In this document: positions 51,816 to 59,174 of the stretch, in pieces | Layout: each line of letters opens with the position of its first letter | Position numbering within the stretch: the first letter of the stretch is position 1 | The notes under the pieces: model-generated | Databases searched by the model: none | Told to the model about the DNA's origin: nothing | The model's input: the letters and a program-made list of their open reading frames with translations, nothing else | Origin: Actinomycetospora straminea | GTDB taxonomy: Bacteria; Actinomycetota; Actinomycetes; Mycobacteriales; Pseudonocardiaceae | Assembly (NCBI RefSeq): GCF_028737255.1 | Contig: NZ_JAQZAN010000030.1 | Coordinates: 1-59,174, forward strand | Length of the DNA stretch: 59,174 nucleotides | Direction: 5' to 3' | Translations under genes and position numbers: made by a program

Positions 51816-53062
51816 GGTCGGCTCCCGGCGGCGACCGCGTCGTGCACGACGGGGAGCGACGTCTGCGCGCGCGACGCGATGGTCGGCAGGTACTCCGGCT
51901 CGCCCGCGACGCGCAGGCCGGGCAACCGGCGCAGCAGCGTCCCGACGGCGACGCGGGTCTCGATGCGCGCGAGCTGCGCCCCGATGCACGCGTGGATGCC
52001 GCGCCCGAAGGCGACGTGGGTGGCGCGCTCGCGGGCGAGGTCGACGACGTCGGGGTCGGCGAAGCGCTCGGGGTCGCGGTTGGCGCCGCAGAGCAGCAGG
52101 TAGACGCGCTCCCCGCGGCGGATGGCGCGTCCGCGCAGCTCGTGGTCCTCGACGACCCAGCGCACCAGCACCTTGATCGGACCGACGAGCCGCAGCGCCT
52201 CCTCGACCGCGGGGTTGACCAGCGCGGGGTCGTCGCGCACCCGGTCGCGCAGGGCGGGGTCGGCGGTGAGCAGGCGGACCGCGTTGGCGATGGCGTTGGT
52301 CGTCGTCTCGTGGCCGGCGAAGAGCAGCAGCGCGCACATGCCGACGAGCTCGTCGTCGGAGAGCGCGTCGGGGTCGCCCTCGTCGCCGAGCATCGCCGAG
52401 AGCATGTCGCCGCCGGGGTCGCGGCGGCGCCGGGCGACGAGCGCGCGGAAGTACTCCGCCATCTCCTCGAGCCCGCGCAGCGCCCGCTCGTGGCGGTCGG
52501 GCCGCGCGTCACCGCCGGCGCCGAACGCGACCAGCGCGAGCTCGTCGGACCACTCCCGGAACCGGTCGCGGTCCTCCGGCGGCGCACCGAGCATCTCGGC
52601 GATGACGATCGCGGGCAGCGGGTAGGCGACGCCGGCGACCAGATCCGCGGGGAGGTCGGTGCCGCCGTCCGCGACGAACGCGTCGACCAGCTCGTCGACC
52701 AGCGCCTGGATGCGGTCCTCCATCGCTGCGATCTGCTGCTGCTTGAACGCCGCGCCGGCCAGGCGCCGCAGCCGGGTGTGCGCGGGCGGGTCGGTGACGA
52801 CCATCCACTCGCTGATGAGCCCGAGCATCCGGTGCGACGCGTCGCCCGACGGCCTCTCCCGCTGCGCGAGGAGCGGGCGTACCCGGTCCGACGACAGCGC
52901 CGGGTTGCGGAAGGCGGCGACGACGTCGTCGTACCGCGTCACGAGCCACGCGCGGTGCGTCGGGCTCCAGTGCACCGGGTCGTGCTCGCGCAGCACGGCG
53001 GCGGCGCCGTCGGGGTCGGCGACGGCCTCGGGGGTCAGGAGGTCGTCGGGGAGGTCGGTCAC
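51812..53062 (-). CDS. cytochrome P450
   Basis: A 416-residue soluble bacterial P450. The I-helix oxygen motif AGHETT is at 249-254, ExxR at Glu288-Arg291 (EALR), and the heme loop FGRGIHACIG carries the thiolate Cys359. No membrane anchor. Redox partners (ferredoxin, reductase) are not in the window. Start GTG 53062 overlaps the LLM stop by GTGA. In the operon it sits between an LLM enzyme and a CoA ligase, which suits hydroxylation of an aliphatic or terpenoid substrate. The precise CYP family cannot be told from this alone. Confidence 0.95.
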   Translation of the reverse strand: MTDLPDDLLTPEAVADPDGAAAVLREHDPVHWSPTHRAWLVTRYDDVVAAFRNPALSSDRVRPLLAQRERPSGDASHRMLGLISEWMVVTDPPAHTRLRRLAGAAFKQQQIAAMEDRIQALVDELVDAFVADGGTDLPADLVAGVAYPLPAIVIAEMLGAPPEDRDRFREWSDELALVAFGAGGDARPDRHERALRGLEEMAEYFRALVARRRRDPGGDMLSAMLGDEGDPDALSDDELVGMCALLLFAGHETTTNAIANAVRLLTADPALRDRVRDDPALVNPAVEEALRLVGPIKVLVRWVVEDHELRGRAIRRGERVYLLLCGANRDPERFADPDVVDLARERATHVAFGRGIHACIGAQLARIETRVAVGTLLRRLPGLRVAGEPEYLPTIASRAQTSLPVVHDAVAAGSRP

Positions 53063-54021
53063 GGGACACCTCCGACGGGGGTGGGGACGACGGGCGCCAG
53101 TCCGGGCCGCAGGACGTCGGTGACGAGCTCGAGGTGGCGGTCGACGAGGGCGTCGGGCAGGCCGCCGAGGTCGGCGAAGCAGAAGACGTCGGTGACGGGG
53201 ACGTGCGCGGCCAGCGGCGCCAGCTGCTCGCGCACCGCGGCGACGGCGTCGTCGGCGGTCAGGACCTTCAGCTTCGGGAACGTCGTGTCGCCCGTGCTCG
53301 CCGCGGCGTCGTCGTTGCCGCGGTAGGAGGCCCGGTTGCGGCGCGCCGCCGCGCGGACCTCCTCCTTGGCGGCGACCGGGTCGTCGGCGAGCAGCACGTT
53401 GACCAGCCCGCCCACGCGCGCCCGGTCCCTCGGCCACCCGCCGGCGGCGAGCCCCTCGGCGTACGGCGCGAGCAGCGCGGGGTCGAGCCACAGCAGCCCG
53501 GCGCCGACCCGCCCGGCCAGCCGCGCGCCACGCGGTCCGCGGGCGCCGACCCACGTCGGCAGCGGGTCCTGGACCGGCGCGGGCGTCACCGTGCCGTCGG
53601 CCCAGAGCTCGGGCAGGCGGCGCAGCTGGTCCTCGAGCGTCGCGTAGCGGGTGCGGTGGTCGGCGCCGACGCGGGCGAACTCCTCGGCCCGCCAGCCCGC
53701 CCCGACGCCGAGCTCGAGGCGCCCGCCGGACACCAGGTCGACGACGGAGGCCTGCTCGGCGAGCGTCGCGGCGGGCACCATCGGCCCGATGACGACGGCC
53801 GTGCCCACCCGCAGCGTCCGGGTGCGCGCGGCCACCGCGGCGGCGACGGTCAGCGGGGCGGGCAGGTAGCCGTCGGCGAACCCGTGGTGCTCGGTGACCC
53901 ACGCGGCCTCCAGCCCCCGGTCCTCGGCGGCGGCGACGCGGTCGAGCGTGCGGGCGTAGACGTCCGCGCCCCGCGCGCCCGGCGGGACGCGCAGGTCGAG
54001 GTACAGGCCGACGCGCGTCAC
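53059..54021 (-). CDS. LLM class flavin-dependent oxidoreductase (F420-type possible)
   Basis: A 320-residue luciferase-like enzyme, with AAEDRGLEAAWVTEHHGF near 29-46 and VSGGRLELGVGAGWRAEEF near 93-111, which is typical of the F420/FMN-dependent oxidoreductase group. GTG 54021 overlaps the stop of the NTF2-like gene (GTGA). It may reduce or oxygenate an intermediate beside the P450. The cofactor, F420 or FMNH2, cannot be decided here. Confidence 0.86.
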   Translation of the reverse strand: MTRVGLYLDLRVPPGARGADVYARTLDRVAAAEDRGLEAAWVTEHHGFADGYLPAPLTVAAAVAARTRTLRVGTAVVIGPMVPAATLAEQASVVDLVSGGRLELGVGAGWRAEEFARVGADHRTRYATLEDQLRRLPELWADGTVTPAPVQDPLPTWVGARGPRGARLAGRVGAGLLWLDPALLAPYAEGLAAGGWPRDRARVGGLVNVLLADDPVAAKEEVRAAARRNRASYRGNDDAAASTGDTTFPKLKVLTADDAVAAVREQLAPLAAHVPVTDVFCFADLGGLPDALVDRHLELVTDVLRPGLAPVVPTPVGGVP

Positions 54022-54809
54022 GGCGCGGCCCCGACGGCGGCCAGCGCCCGCGCGAGGCCCAGCCGGTCGCGCACCACGCGGCCGGCGACGACGCGCCCGT
54101 CGGCGACGGTGACGAGCGCGGCGGCGTGCAGGGTCGCCGGGGCGCCGTGCCGGTCGTCGAGCTCGGGCAGGCCGCCGCGGAACGGGCCGTGGACGGTGAC
54201 GTGCACCGCGGCCCGGTCGCCGGCGGTGAACAGGTCGTCGACGACCACCTCGTCGGCCTCGACCAGCGGGGCCGGGTCCCGGCCGTCGTCGACCTCGACG
54301 TCCCCGACCGCCGGCGCGCCCTGCGCCGCCCACGCCGCGACGACCGCCTCGACGCCGGCGTCGGGCGCGCGCGCCGCGGTGTCCCAGGGCGCGAGCGCGG
54401 GCGGGGGCACGGCGTCGGGCACGCCGCCGGCGAGCTGGCGGCGGCGCGCGAGGTAGTCCTGCTCGACGCGGTTGGCCGTCAGGCGCCGGCCGTTCCACGT
54501 GTAGAGCCCGATCCCGCGCCACGCCGCGAGCGCGCCGCCGTGGCGCACCGACGCGCCGTGCTCGGAGAAGCACAGCGCCAGGCGCTCGCCGTTGCTCACC
54601 ACGTCGTGCACGGTCAGCCCGAGGCCGGGGAACTGCTCGAGCTGCTTGCGCGTCGCCGGCTTGTAGGCCTCGTCGCGCCCGGCCACCACGTGCGGGCCCA
54701 TCCGCAGCACGTAGTCGGGCTCCATGATCTCGTCGCAGATCGCGAGGTCGTGGGAGTTGGTGTAGTCGACGACGTAGCGGCGCATGAGCGCGACGAAGGG
54801 GTCGGTCAT
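54018..54809 (-). CDS. tandem SnoaL/NTF2-like protein
   Basis: A 263-residue protein with two NTF2-like domains. The first (about 1-130) has MRRYVVDYTNSHDLAICDEIM and DYVLRMGPHVVAGRDEAYK. The second (about 145-263) has the TAGDRAAVHVTVHGPF strand and the VADGRVVAGRVVRDRLGLA end. A Pro/Ala linker joins them. Such domains serve as isomerases, hydrolases or ligand binders; no catalytic His/Asp pair is certain. ATG 54809 shares one base with the crotonase stop. It is encoded between the crotonase and LLM genes, so it likely acts on a pathway intermediate. Confidence 0.78.
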   Translation of the reverse strand: MTDPFVALMRRYVVDYTNSHDLAICDEIMEPDYVLRMGPHVVAGRDEAYKPATRKQLEQFPGLGLTVHDVVSNGERLALCFSEHGASVRHGGALAAWRGIGLYTWNGRRLTANRVEQDYLARRRQLAGGVPDAVPPPALAPWDTAARAPDAGVEAVVAAWAAQGAPAVGDVEVDDGRDPAPLVEADEVVVDDLFTAGDRAAVHVTVHGPFRGGLPELDDRHGAPATLHAAALVTVADGRVVAGRVVRDRLGLARALAAVGAAP

Positions 54810-55585
54810 CAGCGCCCCTCGAACCGCGGCGCCCGCTTCTCGGTGAACGCGGCGATGCCCTCGGCGGTGTCCGCGGTCTCCTGCAGCATCGTCACGGCCT
54901 CGAGCGAGTAGCCGGTCTCGCCGCGGTCGACCCCGCGGTTGATCATCGTCTTGCCGACGCGCACGGCCATCGGTGCGGCGCGGGCGATGCGCTCCCCCAG
55001 CGCCACGGCCTCGTCGAGCAGCGCGTCGTGGGCGACGACCTTCTGCACCAGCCCGACGCGCTCGGCCTGCGCGGCGTCCAGGCGCTCGCCGGCGAGCACC
55101 ATCCACTTCGTCCAGTGCCGGCCCATCACCGCCGGGCCGCGCAGCACCCCGAACCCGGGCACGAGCCCGATCCCGCTCTCGGGCATCGCGAACGCCGCGC
55201 GCTCGGAGGCGATGACCAGGTCGCAGGCCAGCGCGAGCTCGCAGCCGCCGCCGAAGGCGTAGCCGTTGACCGCGGCGATCACCGGCAGCGCCGACTCCTC
55301 GATCGCGGCGAAGGTGCGCAGGCAGTCGGCCTGGAAGGCGCGCTTGGCCGCCGCGCCGTCGAGCTCGCCGAAGCCGGCGATGTCGCCACCCGCGGAGAAC
55401 GCCTTCTCCCCCGCGCCGGTGAGCACCACCGCGCGCGTCGTCCCCGACGCCTCGAGGCGGGCCAGCGCGTCGCGCATCTGCGGCCAGAAGGCCGTGGTCA
55501 GCGCGTTGAGCTTCTCCGGGCGGTCGAGGTGGACCACCGCGACCGGCCCGTCGTCCTTCACCGTGATCTCGGTGTACTCGCTCAC
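54809..55585 (-). CDS. enoyl-CoA hydratase/isomerase
   Basis: A 258-residue crotonase. The oxyanion loop GAGEKAFSAGGDIAGF is near 55-70, NGYAFGGGCELALACD near 100-115, and the MPESGIGLVPGFGVLRGPAV helix region near 128-147. The C-terminal FTEKRAPRFEGR is the usual end. GTG 55585 overlaps the carboxyltransferase stop by four bases. It is the second gene of the minus-strand operon and should hydrate an unsaturated CoA ester, possibly the carboxylated product. Confidence 0.93.
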   Translation of the reverse strand: MSEYTEITVKDDGPVAVVHLDRPEKLNALTTAFWPQMRDALARLEASGTTRAVVLTGAGEKAFSAGGDIAGFGELDGAAAKRAFQADCLRTFAAIEESALPVIAAVNGYAFGGGCELALACDLVIASERAAFAMPESGIGLVPGFGVLRGPAVMGRHWTKWMVLAGERLDAAQAERVGLVQKVVAHDALLDEAVALGERIARAAPMAVRVGKTMINRGVDRGETGYSLEAVTMLQETADTAEGIAAFTEKRAPRFEGR

Positions 55586-57240
55586 CTGGTGCCCCCCTGG
55601 TGGCCCGTGCGGTGCGGCCGCTCGCCCCAGGCGATCTCGATGCTGGTGGCGATCACGTGCCGGGTCGCCGCGGGCGCGATGACGTCGTCGAGCGACAGGT
55701 GCGCCGCGGCCTCCCACGGCTCGGACTCGGCGACCCACTCCGCGGTCAGCTCGGCGGCGCGGGCGTCGCGGGCCTCGGGCCCCTCCTCCGCGAGCAGCCG
55801 GTCCAGGGCGCGGCGGTGCACCGTGCGGATGCCGGTCTCGGGGGCCATGAAGCCCATCTCGGCTCCTGGCCAGGCGTAGAGGAAGTCCGGCTGGGTGGGG
55901 CGCCCGCCCATGGCGAAGTGCCCGCCGCCGTAGGCCTTGCGCAGCACCACCCCGACGCGCGGCACGGACGCCCGCGCGAGGCGGGAGACGGTGCGCTCGT
56001 AGGCGTGCAGGATGCCCGAGCGCTCCGCCTGCGTGCCGATCATCAGCCCGGGCACGTCGTGCAGGAGGACCAGCGGCAGGCCGAAGGTGTCGCACAGGTC
56101 GACGAAGTCGTGCTCCTTGGCCAGCGCGTCGGCGTCGAGCGCCCCGGCGCGCACCAGCGGCTGGTTGGCGACGATCCCCACCGGCGCGCCCTCGATGCGC
56201 GCCAGCGCGCACAGCAGGCTCGGCCCCCGGCTGTCGGCCCACGGCAGCACCGAGTCGGCGTCGGCGACCGCGGCGAGCACCTCCCGCATGTCGTAGCCGG
56301 CGCGGGCGCCGGTGGGCACGAGGTCCGCGAGCGCGGCGGGGTCGCGGGCGGGCGCGACCGGCACGGACACCGGGGCGGGCAGGGCCGCGTTCGAGGGCAG
56401 GTAGGACAGGAACGCGCCGAGGGCGTCGAGCGCGTCGACCTCGGAGTCGACGACGAGGTGCGCGTTGCCCGCCGCCGTCGCCGCCTCCGGCCCGCCCAGC
56501 TCCTCGTCGGTGACCCGCTCGCCGATCGCGGGCTCCACCACCGACGGCCCGGACAGCGCCACCGACGAGCCCCGGGTCATGACGACGTAGTGCGCGGTGG
56601 CCGCGTGCAGCGCCGAGTCGCCGTACGACGGCCCGAGCACCGCCGCCGCGCGCGGGACGGCGGGGCGGCCGTCGGTGGGCCCGAGGAAGGTCGTGAAGTC
56701 GAGCGGCAGACCGGAGAAGCGCCAGCCCATGACGTCGGGCATGCGGCCGCCGTCGGCGTCGCAGAGCAGCACGAGCGGGAAGCCGCCGCGCTGCGCGTGC
56801 TCGATGAGCCGGCCCTGCTTGCGCATGCTGATCGGCGCCGTCGTGCCCGCGACCGCCGTCGCGTCGATGCCGATGACGCCGACCCGGCGCCCGTCGAGCG
56901 TGCCGAAGCCGGTGACGACGGCGTCGCCGGGCACCGGCTTGTCGCGGCGGATCTCGGGCTCGGCGAGCGCACCGACCTCGAACCAGCTCCCGGCGTCGAC
57001 CAGCGCGGCCACGCGGTCGCGCACCACCATCCGCCCCGACGCCCGGTGCTTCGCGATGGCCGCCTCGCCGCCCATGGCCTCGGCGGCCGCGCGCCGGCGG
57101 TCGAGCTCGCCGAGCGCCGCGTCCATGCCCGACCGCGCGCCGGTGTGCTGCCCGGTGTGCTGCTCGCTGTCCTGACCGGCCTCGTCGGGCGCGCCGGGGC
57201 CCTGACCGTTGGCGCGGTCGCCGGCGTGCTCGACTGCCAC
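55582..57240 (-). CDS. acyl-CoA carboxylase, carboxyltransferase (beta) subunit
   Basis: A 552-residue carboxyltransferase of the PccB/MccB/AccD type. It contains both crotonase-like halves; KQGRLIEHA near 137 and GGHFAMGGRPTQPDF near 440 lie in the conserved CoA and biotin-binding regions. A disordered tail of about 38 residues precedes MDAALGELDRRR, and that inner ATG could be an alternative start. GTG 57240 has GGAGG four bases upstream. With the divergent biotin carboxylase/BCCP gene it makes one holoenzyme. It heads the long operon, which points to carboxylation of a pathway acyl-CoA (as in geranyl- or methylcrotonyl-CoA routes) rather than fatty acid synthesis. Confidence 0.92.
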   Translation of the reverse strand: MAVEHAGDRANGQGPGAPDEAGQDSEQHTGQHTGARSGMDAALGELDRRRAAAEAMGGEAAIAKHRASGRMVVRDRVAALVDAGSWFEVGALAEPEIRRDKPVPGDAVVTGFGTLDGRRVGVIGIDATAVAGTTAPISMRKQGRLIEHAQRGGFPLVLLCDADGGRMPDVMGWRFSGLPLDFTTFLGPTDGRPAVPRAAAVLGPSYGDSALHAATAHYVVMTRGSSVALSGPSVVEPAIGERVTDEELGGPEAATAAGNAHLVVDSEVDALDALGAFLSYLPSNAALPAPVSVPVAPARDPAALADLVPTGARAGYDMREVLAAVADADSVLPWADSRGPSLLCALARIEGAPVGIVANQPLVRAGALDADALAKEHDFVDLCDTFGLPLVLLHDVPGLMIGTQAERSGILHAYERTVSRLARASVPRVGVVLRKAYGGGHFAMGGRPTQPDFLYAWPGAEMGFMAPETGIRTVHRRALDRLLAEEGPEARDARAAELTAEWVAESEPWEAAAHLSLDDVIAPAATRHVIATSIEIAWGERPHRTGHQGGTR

Positions 57241-57283
57241 CCTGCCTCCCGCGTGACGTGACGTGGCTCTCGTCGCGACGGTA

Positions 57284-57309
57284 ATCTACCATCCGGCCGT
57301 TTGGTAGAT
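57284..57309. promoter_or_regulatory. operator in the carboxylase divergent promoter
   Basis: ATCTACCA (57284-57291) and TGGTAGAT (57302-57309) are perfect 8-bp arms around a 10-base spacer. They lie midway between the carboxyltransferase start (57240, minus) and the biotin carboxylase start (57328, plus), so one repressor could control the whole locus. No local regulator gene is in the window. Confidence 0.7.
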
Positions 57310-57327
57310 GAGTCTCTGGAGGTCGCG

Positions 57328-59091
57328 ATGACCGGCACCGTCCTCGTCGCCAACCGGGGTGAGGTCGCCGTGCGCATCGTGCGAGCCTGCCGGGATCGGG
57401 GGCTGCGGTCGGTCGTCGTGCACACCGACGTCGACGCGGGCGCGCTGCCCACGCGCGTGGCCGACGCCGCCGTGCTCGTCCCCTCCTACCTCGACGTCGA
57501 CGCCGTCGTCACGGCCGCGTGGGGCGCCTGGGCCGTGCACCCGGGCTACGGGCTGCTCGCCGAGGACGCGGGGTTCGCGCGCGCGGTGACCGACGCCGGG
57601 CTGGTCTTCGTGGGGCCGCCGGCCGAGGTCGTCGCGGCGATGGGCGACAAGGTCCGTGCGCGGGCGCTGGCCCGGCGGTGCGAGGTGCCGGTGCTGGACG
57701 GCACCGACGGGCCCGTCGAGGCCCTGGACGCCGCGGGCGCCCGGGAGGCGGCCGCGCGGATCGGGTTCCCGCTGCTGGTCAAGGCCGCGCACGGCGGGGG
57801 CGGGCGCGGGATGCGCGTGGTCACCGGGCCCGCGGAGCTCGACGGCGCCCTGACGGCCGCGGCCCGCGAGGCGGCGGCCGCGTTCGGGCACGGCGAGGTG
57901 TTCCTCGAGCGGTACGTCGCCCGCGCGCGCCACGTCGAGGTGCAGGTGCTCGCCGACCACCACGGCGCCGTCGCGGTGCTGGGCGACCGCGACTGCACCG
58001 TCCAGCGCCGCCACCAGAAGCTGCTCGAGGAGGCCCCGGCGCCCGACCTGCCCGACGCCGTGCGCGCCGAGCTCCACGCGGCGTCGCGGCGGCTCGCGGC
58101 GGAGGTCGGGTACCGGGGCGCGGGCACCGTCGAGTTCCTCGTCGACCGCGACACCGGCGAGCCCGCGTTCCTCGAGATGAACACCCGCCTGCAGGTCGAG
58201 CACGGGGTGACGGAGCTGGTCACCGGCGTCGACCTCGTCGTCGCCCAGCTGCGGATCGCGGCCGGGGAGGCGCTCGGGTCGGTGGTCGGGTCGGTCGGGG
58301 ACGTCGAGGTCCGTGGGCACGCGATCCAGGCGCGCGTCGCCGCCGAGGACCCGTGGGAGGGCTTCCGTCCCGCGCCCGGCCGCGTCACCGCGCTCGCCCT
58401 GCCCGCCGGGCCGTGGGTGCGCTGCGACCTGGGCGTCGAGGCCGGCGATGCGGTGCCCGGCGCCTACGACTCGCTGCTCGGCAAGGTGCACGCCTGGGGC
58501 CCGGACCGCGCCACCGCCGCCTCACGCCTCGGCGCCGCGCTCGACGACCTCGCGGTCACCGGCGTCCCCACCACCGCGCCCTACCTGCGCGGGGTGCTGC
58601 GGCGCCCCGAGCACGTGGCGATGGCCCACGACACCGGCAGCGTCGAGCGGGACTGGGCGCCGGACCCGGCGGAGCGCCCGGCCGTGGCCCGCCCCGACAC
58701 GGCCGAGCGACCGGACGCGGCCGAGCCCGCGCGCGGCGACCGCACCGTCCACCTCGGCACCGACCGGGGCCCGCTGACGCTGCGCGTGCCCCGGCACCGG
58801 GACGCCGCGCCGGGGCCGGCGGCCGCCGCGCGCCCCCGCGACGAGGGCGCGGCGTCACCGCGCGCCGAGGTCGCCGGCGACCCGGTCGCGCCCATGGACG
58901 CCACGGTCGTCGACGTCGTCGTCACGGCCGGGCAGGACGTCGACGCCGGCGCGGTCCTCGTGGTGCTCGAGGCGATGAAGATGGAGCTGCCGGTGCGCGC
59001 GGCCCGGGCGGCGCGCGTCGACGCGGTGCACGTCGCGGCCGGCGACCGGGTCACGGCCGGCAGCGCGCTGGTGGCGGTCACTCCACCCTGA
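57328..59091 (+). CDS. acyl-CoA carboxylase alpha subunit (biotin carboxylase + BCCP)
   Basis: A 587-residue biotin-dependent subunit. Residues 1-445 form biotin carboxylase with the ATP-grasp loop KAAHGGGGRGMR near 152-163, ERDCTVQRRHQK-like core (GDRDCTVQRRHQK) near 222-234, and FLEMNTRLQVEHGVTE near 282-297. A short linker leads to the biotinyl domain, with EAMKME putting biotin on Lys551. It is shorter than AccA3/AtuF because the linker domain is reduced. Start ATG 57328 has GGAGG five bases upstream; a TTG 57301 would run through the operator. It is divergent from its carboxyltransferase partner. Confidence 0.94.
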   Translation: MTGTVLVANRGEVAVRIVRACRDRGLRSVVVHTDVDAGALPTRVADAAVLVPSYLDVDAVVTAAWGAWAVHPGYGLLAEDAGFARAVTDAGLVFVGPPAEVVAAMGDKVRARALARRCEVPVLDGTDGPVEALDAAGAREAAARIGFPLLVKAAHGGGGRGMRVVTGPAELDGALTAAAREAAAAFGHGEVFLERYVARARHVEVQVLADHHGAVAVLGDRDCTVQRRHQKLLEEAPAPDLPDAVRAELHAASRRLAAEVGYRGAGTVEFLVDRDTGEPAFLEMNTRLQVEHGVTELVTGVDLVVAQLRIAAGEALGSVVGSVGDVEVRGHAIQARVAAEDPWEGFRPAPGRVTALALPAGPWVRCDLGVEAGDAVPGAYDSLLGKVHAWGPDRATAASRLGAALDDLAVTGVPTTAPYLRGVLRRPEHVAMAHDTGSVERDWAPDPAERPAVARPDTAERPDAAEPARGDRTVHLGTDRGPLTLRVPRHRDAAPGPAAAARPRDEGAASPRAEVAGDPVAPMDATVVDVVVTAGQDVDAGAVLVVLEAMKMELPVRAARAARVDAVHVAAGDRVTAGSALVAVTPP

Positions 59092-59120
59092 CCTCGGTGA
59101 TCGACGGGGAGTTCGCGCGC

Positions 59121-59174
59121 CTAGATGTACTCGGCCAGGACGTTGGTGACGGTGGCTGACGGCGTGGCGAGTTG
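59121..59174 (-). CDS. C-terminal fragment of an unidentified protein (cut by window end)
   Basis: The minus strand from the window end reads 17 codons (ending NVLAEYI) to TAG at 59121. High third-position GC supports coding. It would converge on the biotin carboxylase gene with 29 bases between. The rest of the gene is outside the window; it could hold the missing regulator or a transporter for the locus, but nothing shows this. Confidence 0.4.
   Translation of the reverse strand, partial: QLATPSATVTNVLAEYI

Noticed and set aside
54809..57292. Single 827-codon protein joining carboxyltransferase shadow and crotonase
   Set aside because: The upstream part is the wrong frame of the carboxyltransferase gene; the crotonase begins at GTG 55585 with a 4-base overlap.

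Overview
The window is GC-rich (well above 70 percent by eye), densely packed DNA with many GTG starts, 4-base GTGA gene overlaps, many TetR regulators and many acyl-CoA enzymes. It also carries a catalase-peroxidase, a HAMP-type class III nucleotide cyclase, a probable mycofactocin-type SDR and several LLM flavin enzymes. This fits an actinobacterial chromosome, most plausibly Pseudonocardiales (Pseudonocardia or Actinomycetospora-like) or a related mycolic-acid group; the genus is inference. No rRNA, tRNA, CRISPR, IS element, integrase or origin was seen, and no gene-free stretch exceeds 300 bases.

0-6.6 kb holds housekeeping-like and accessory enzymes: an alpha/beta hydrolase, two SDRs (one without the catalytic Tyr), an orphan molybdenum-hydroxylase large subunit and a TetR gene. 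6.6-18.6 kb is a CoA-dependent catabolic island: LLM oxidoreductase, FAD oxidoreductase, acyl-CoA ligase, three crotonases (one fused to an NTF2-like domain), a Rieske dioxygenase alpha/beta pair with a small third gene, an SDR, an acyl-CoA dehydrogenase and two paralogous TetR regulators. An 18-bp motif recurs in five promoter regions here, which suggests one regulon for a hydrophobic or aromatic substrate activated as a CoA thioester.

19-32.7 kb holds membrane proteins, a methyltransferase, KatG, a membrane nucleotide cyclase, a PoxB-like pyruvate oxidase, an APC permease, a membrane-anchored esterase and a SelO protein AMPylase. Several promoters carry perfect inverted repeats. 32.7-46.8 kb holds a class A flavin monooxygenase, a paired LLM/FMN-reductase operon, a deletion scar that removed most of a divergent MFS/TetR pair, a hydrolase/DUF1330 pair with a divergent TetR, a degenerate anti-sigma ATPase-like protein, a P-type ATPase with a one-base frameshift, a molybdopterin oxidoreductase, an AraC regulator and a repeat protein with five calcium-loop-like 13-residue units.

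46.8-59.1 kb is a second catabolic locus. On the minus strand an acyl-CoA carboxylase carboxyltransferase, crotonase, double NTF2-like protein, LLM oxidoreductase, cytochrome P450, acyl-CoA synthetase, MaoC-like hydratase and SDR are fused into one gap-free operon that continues into a Baeyer-Villiger monooxygenase. The biotin carboxylase/BCCP subunit is divergent, across a perfect 8+8 bp operator. Together these look like a pathway that hydroxylates a substrate, oxidises the alcohol to a ketone, inserts oxygen, activates the acid to CoA, hydrates and carboxylates it. The substrate cannot be read from the sequence. Gene fragments at both window edges are incomplete.
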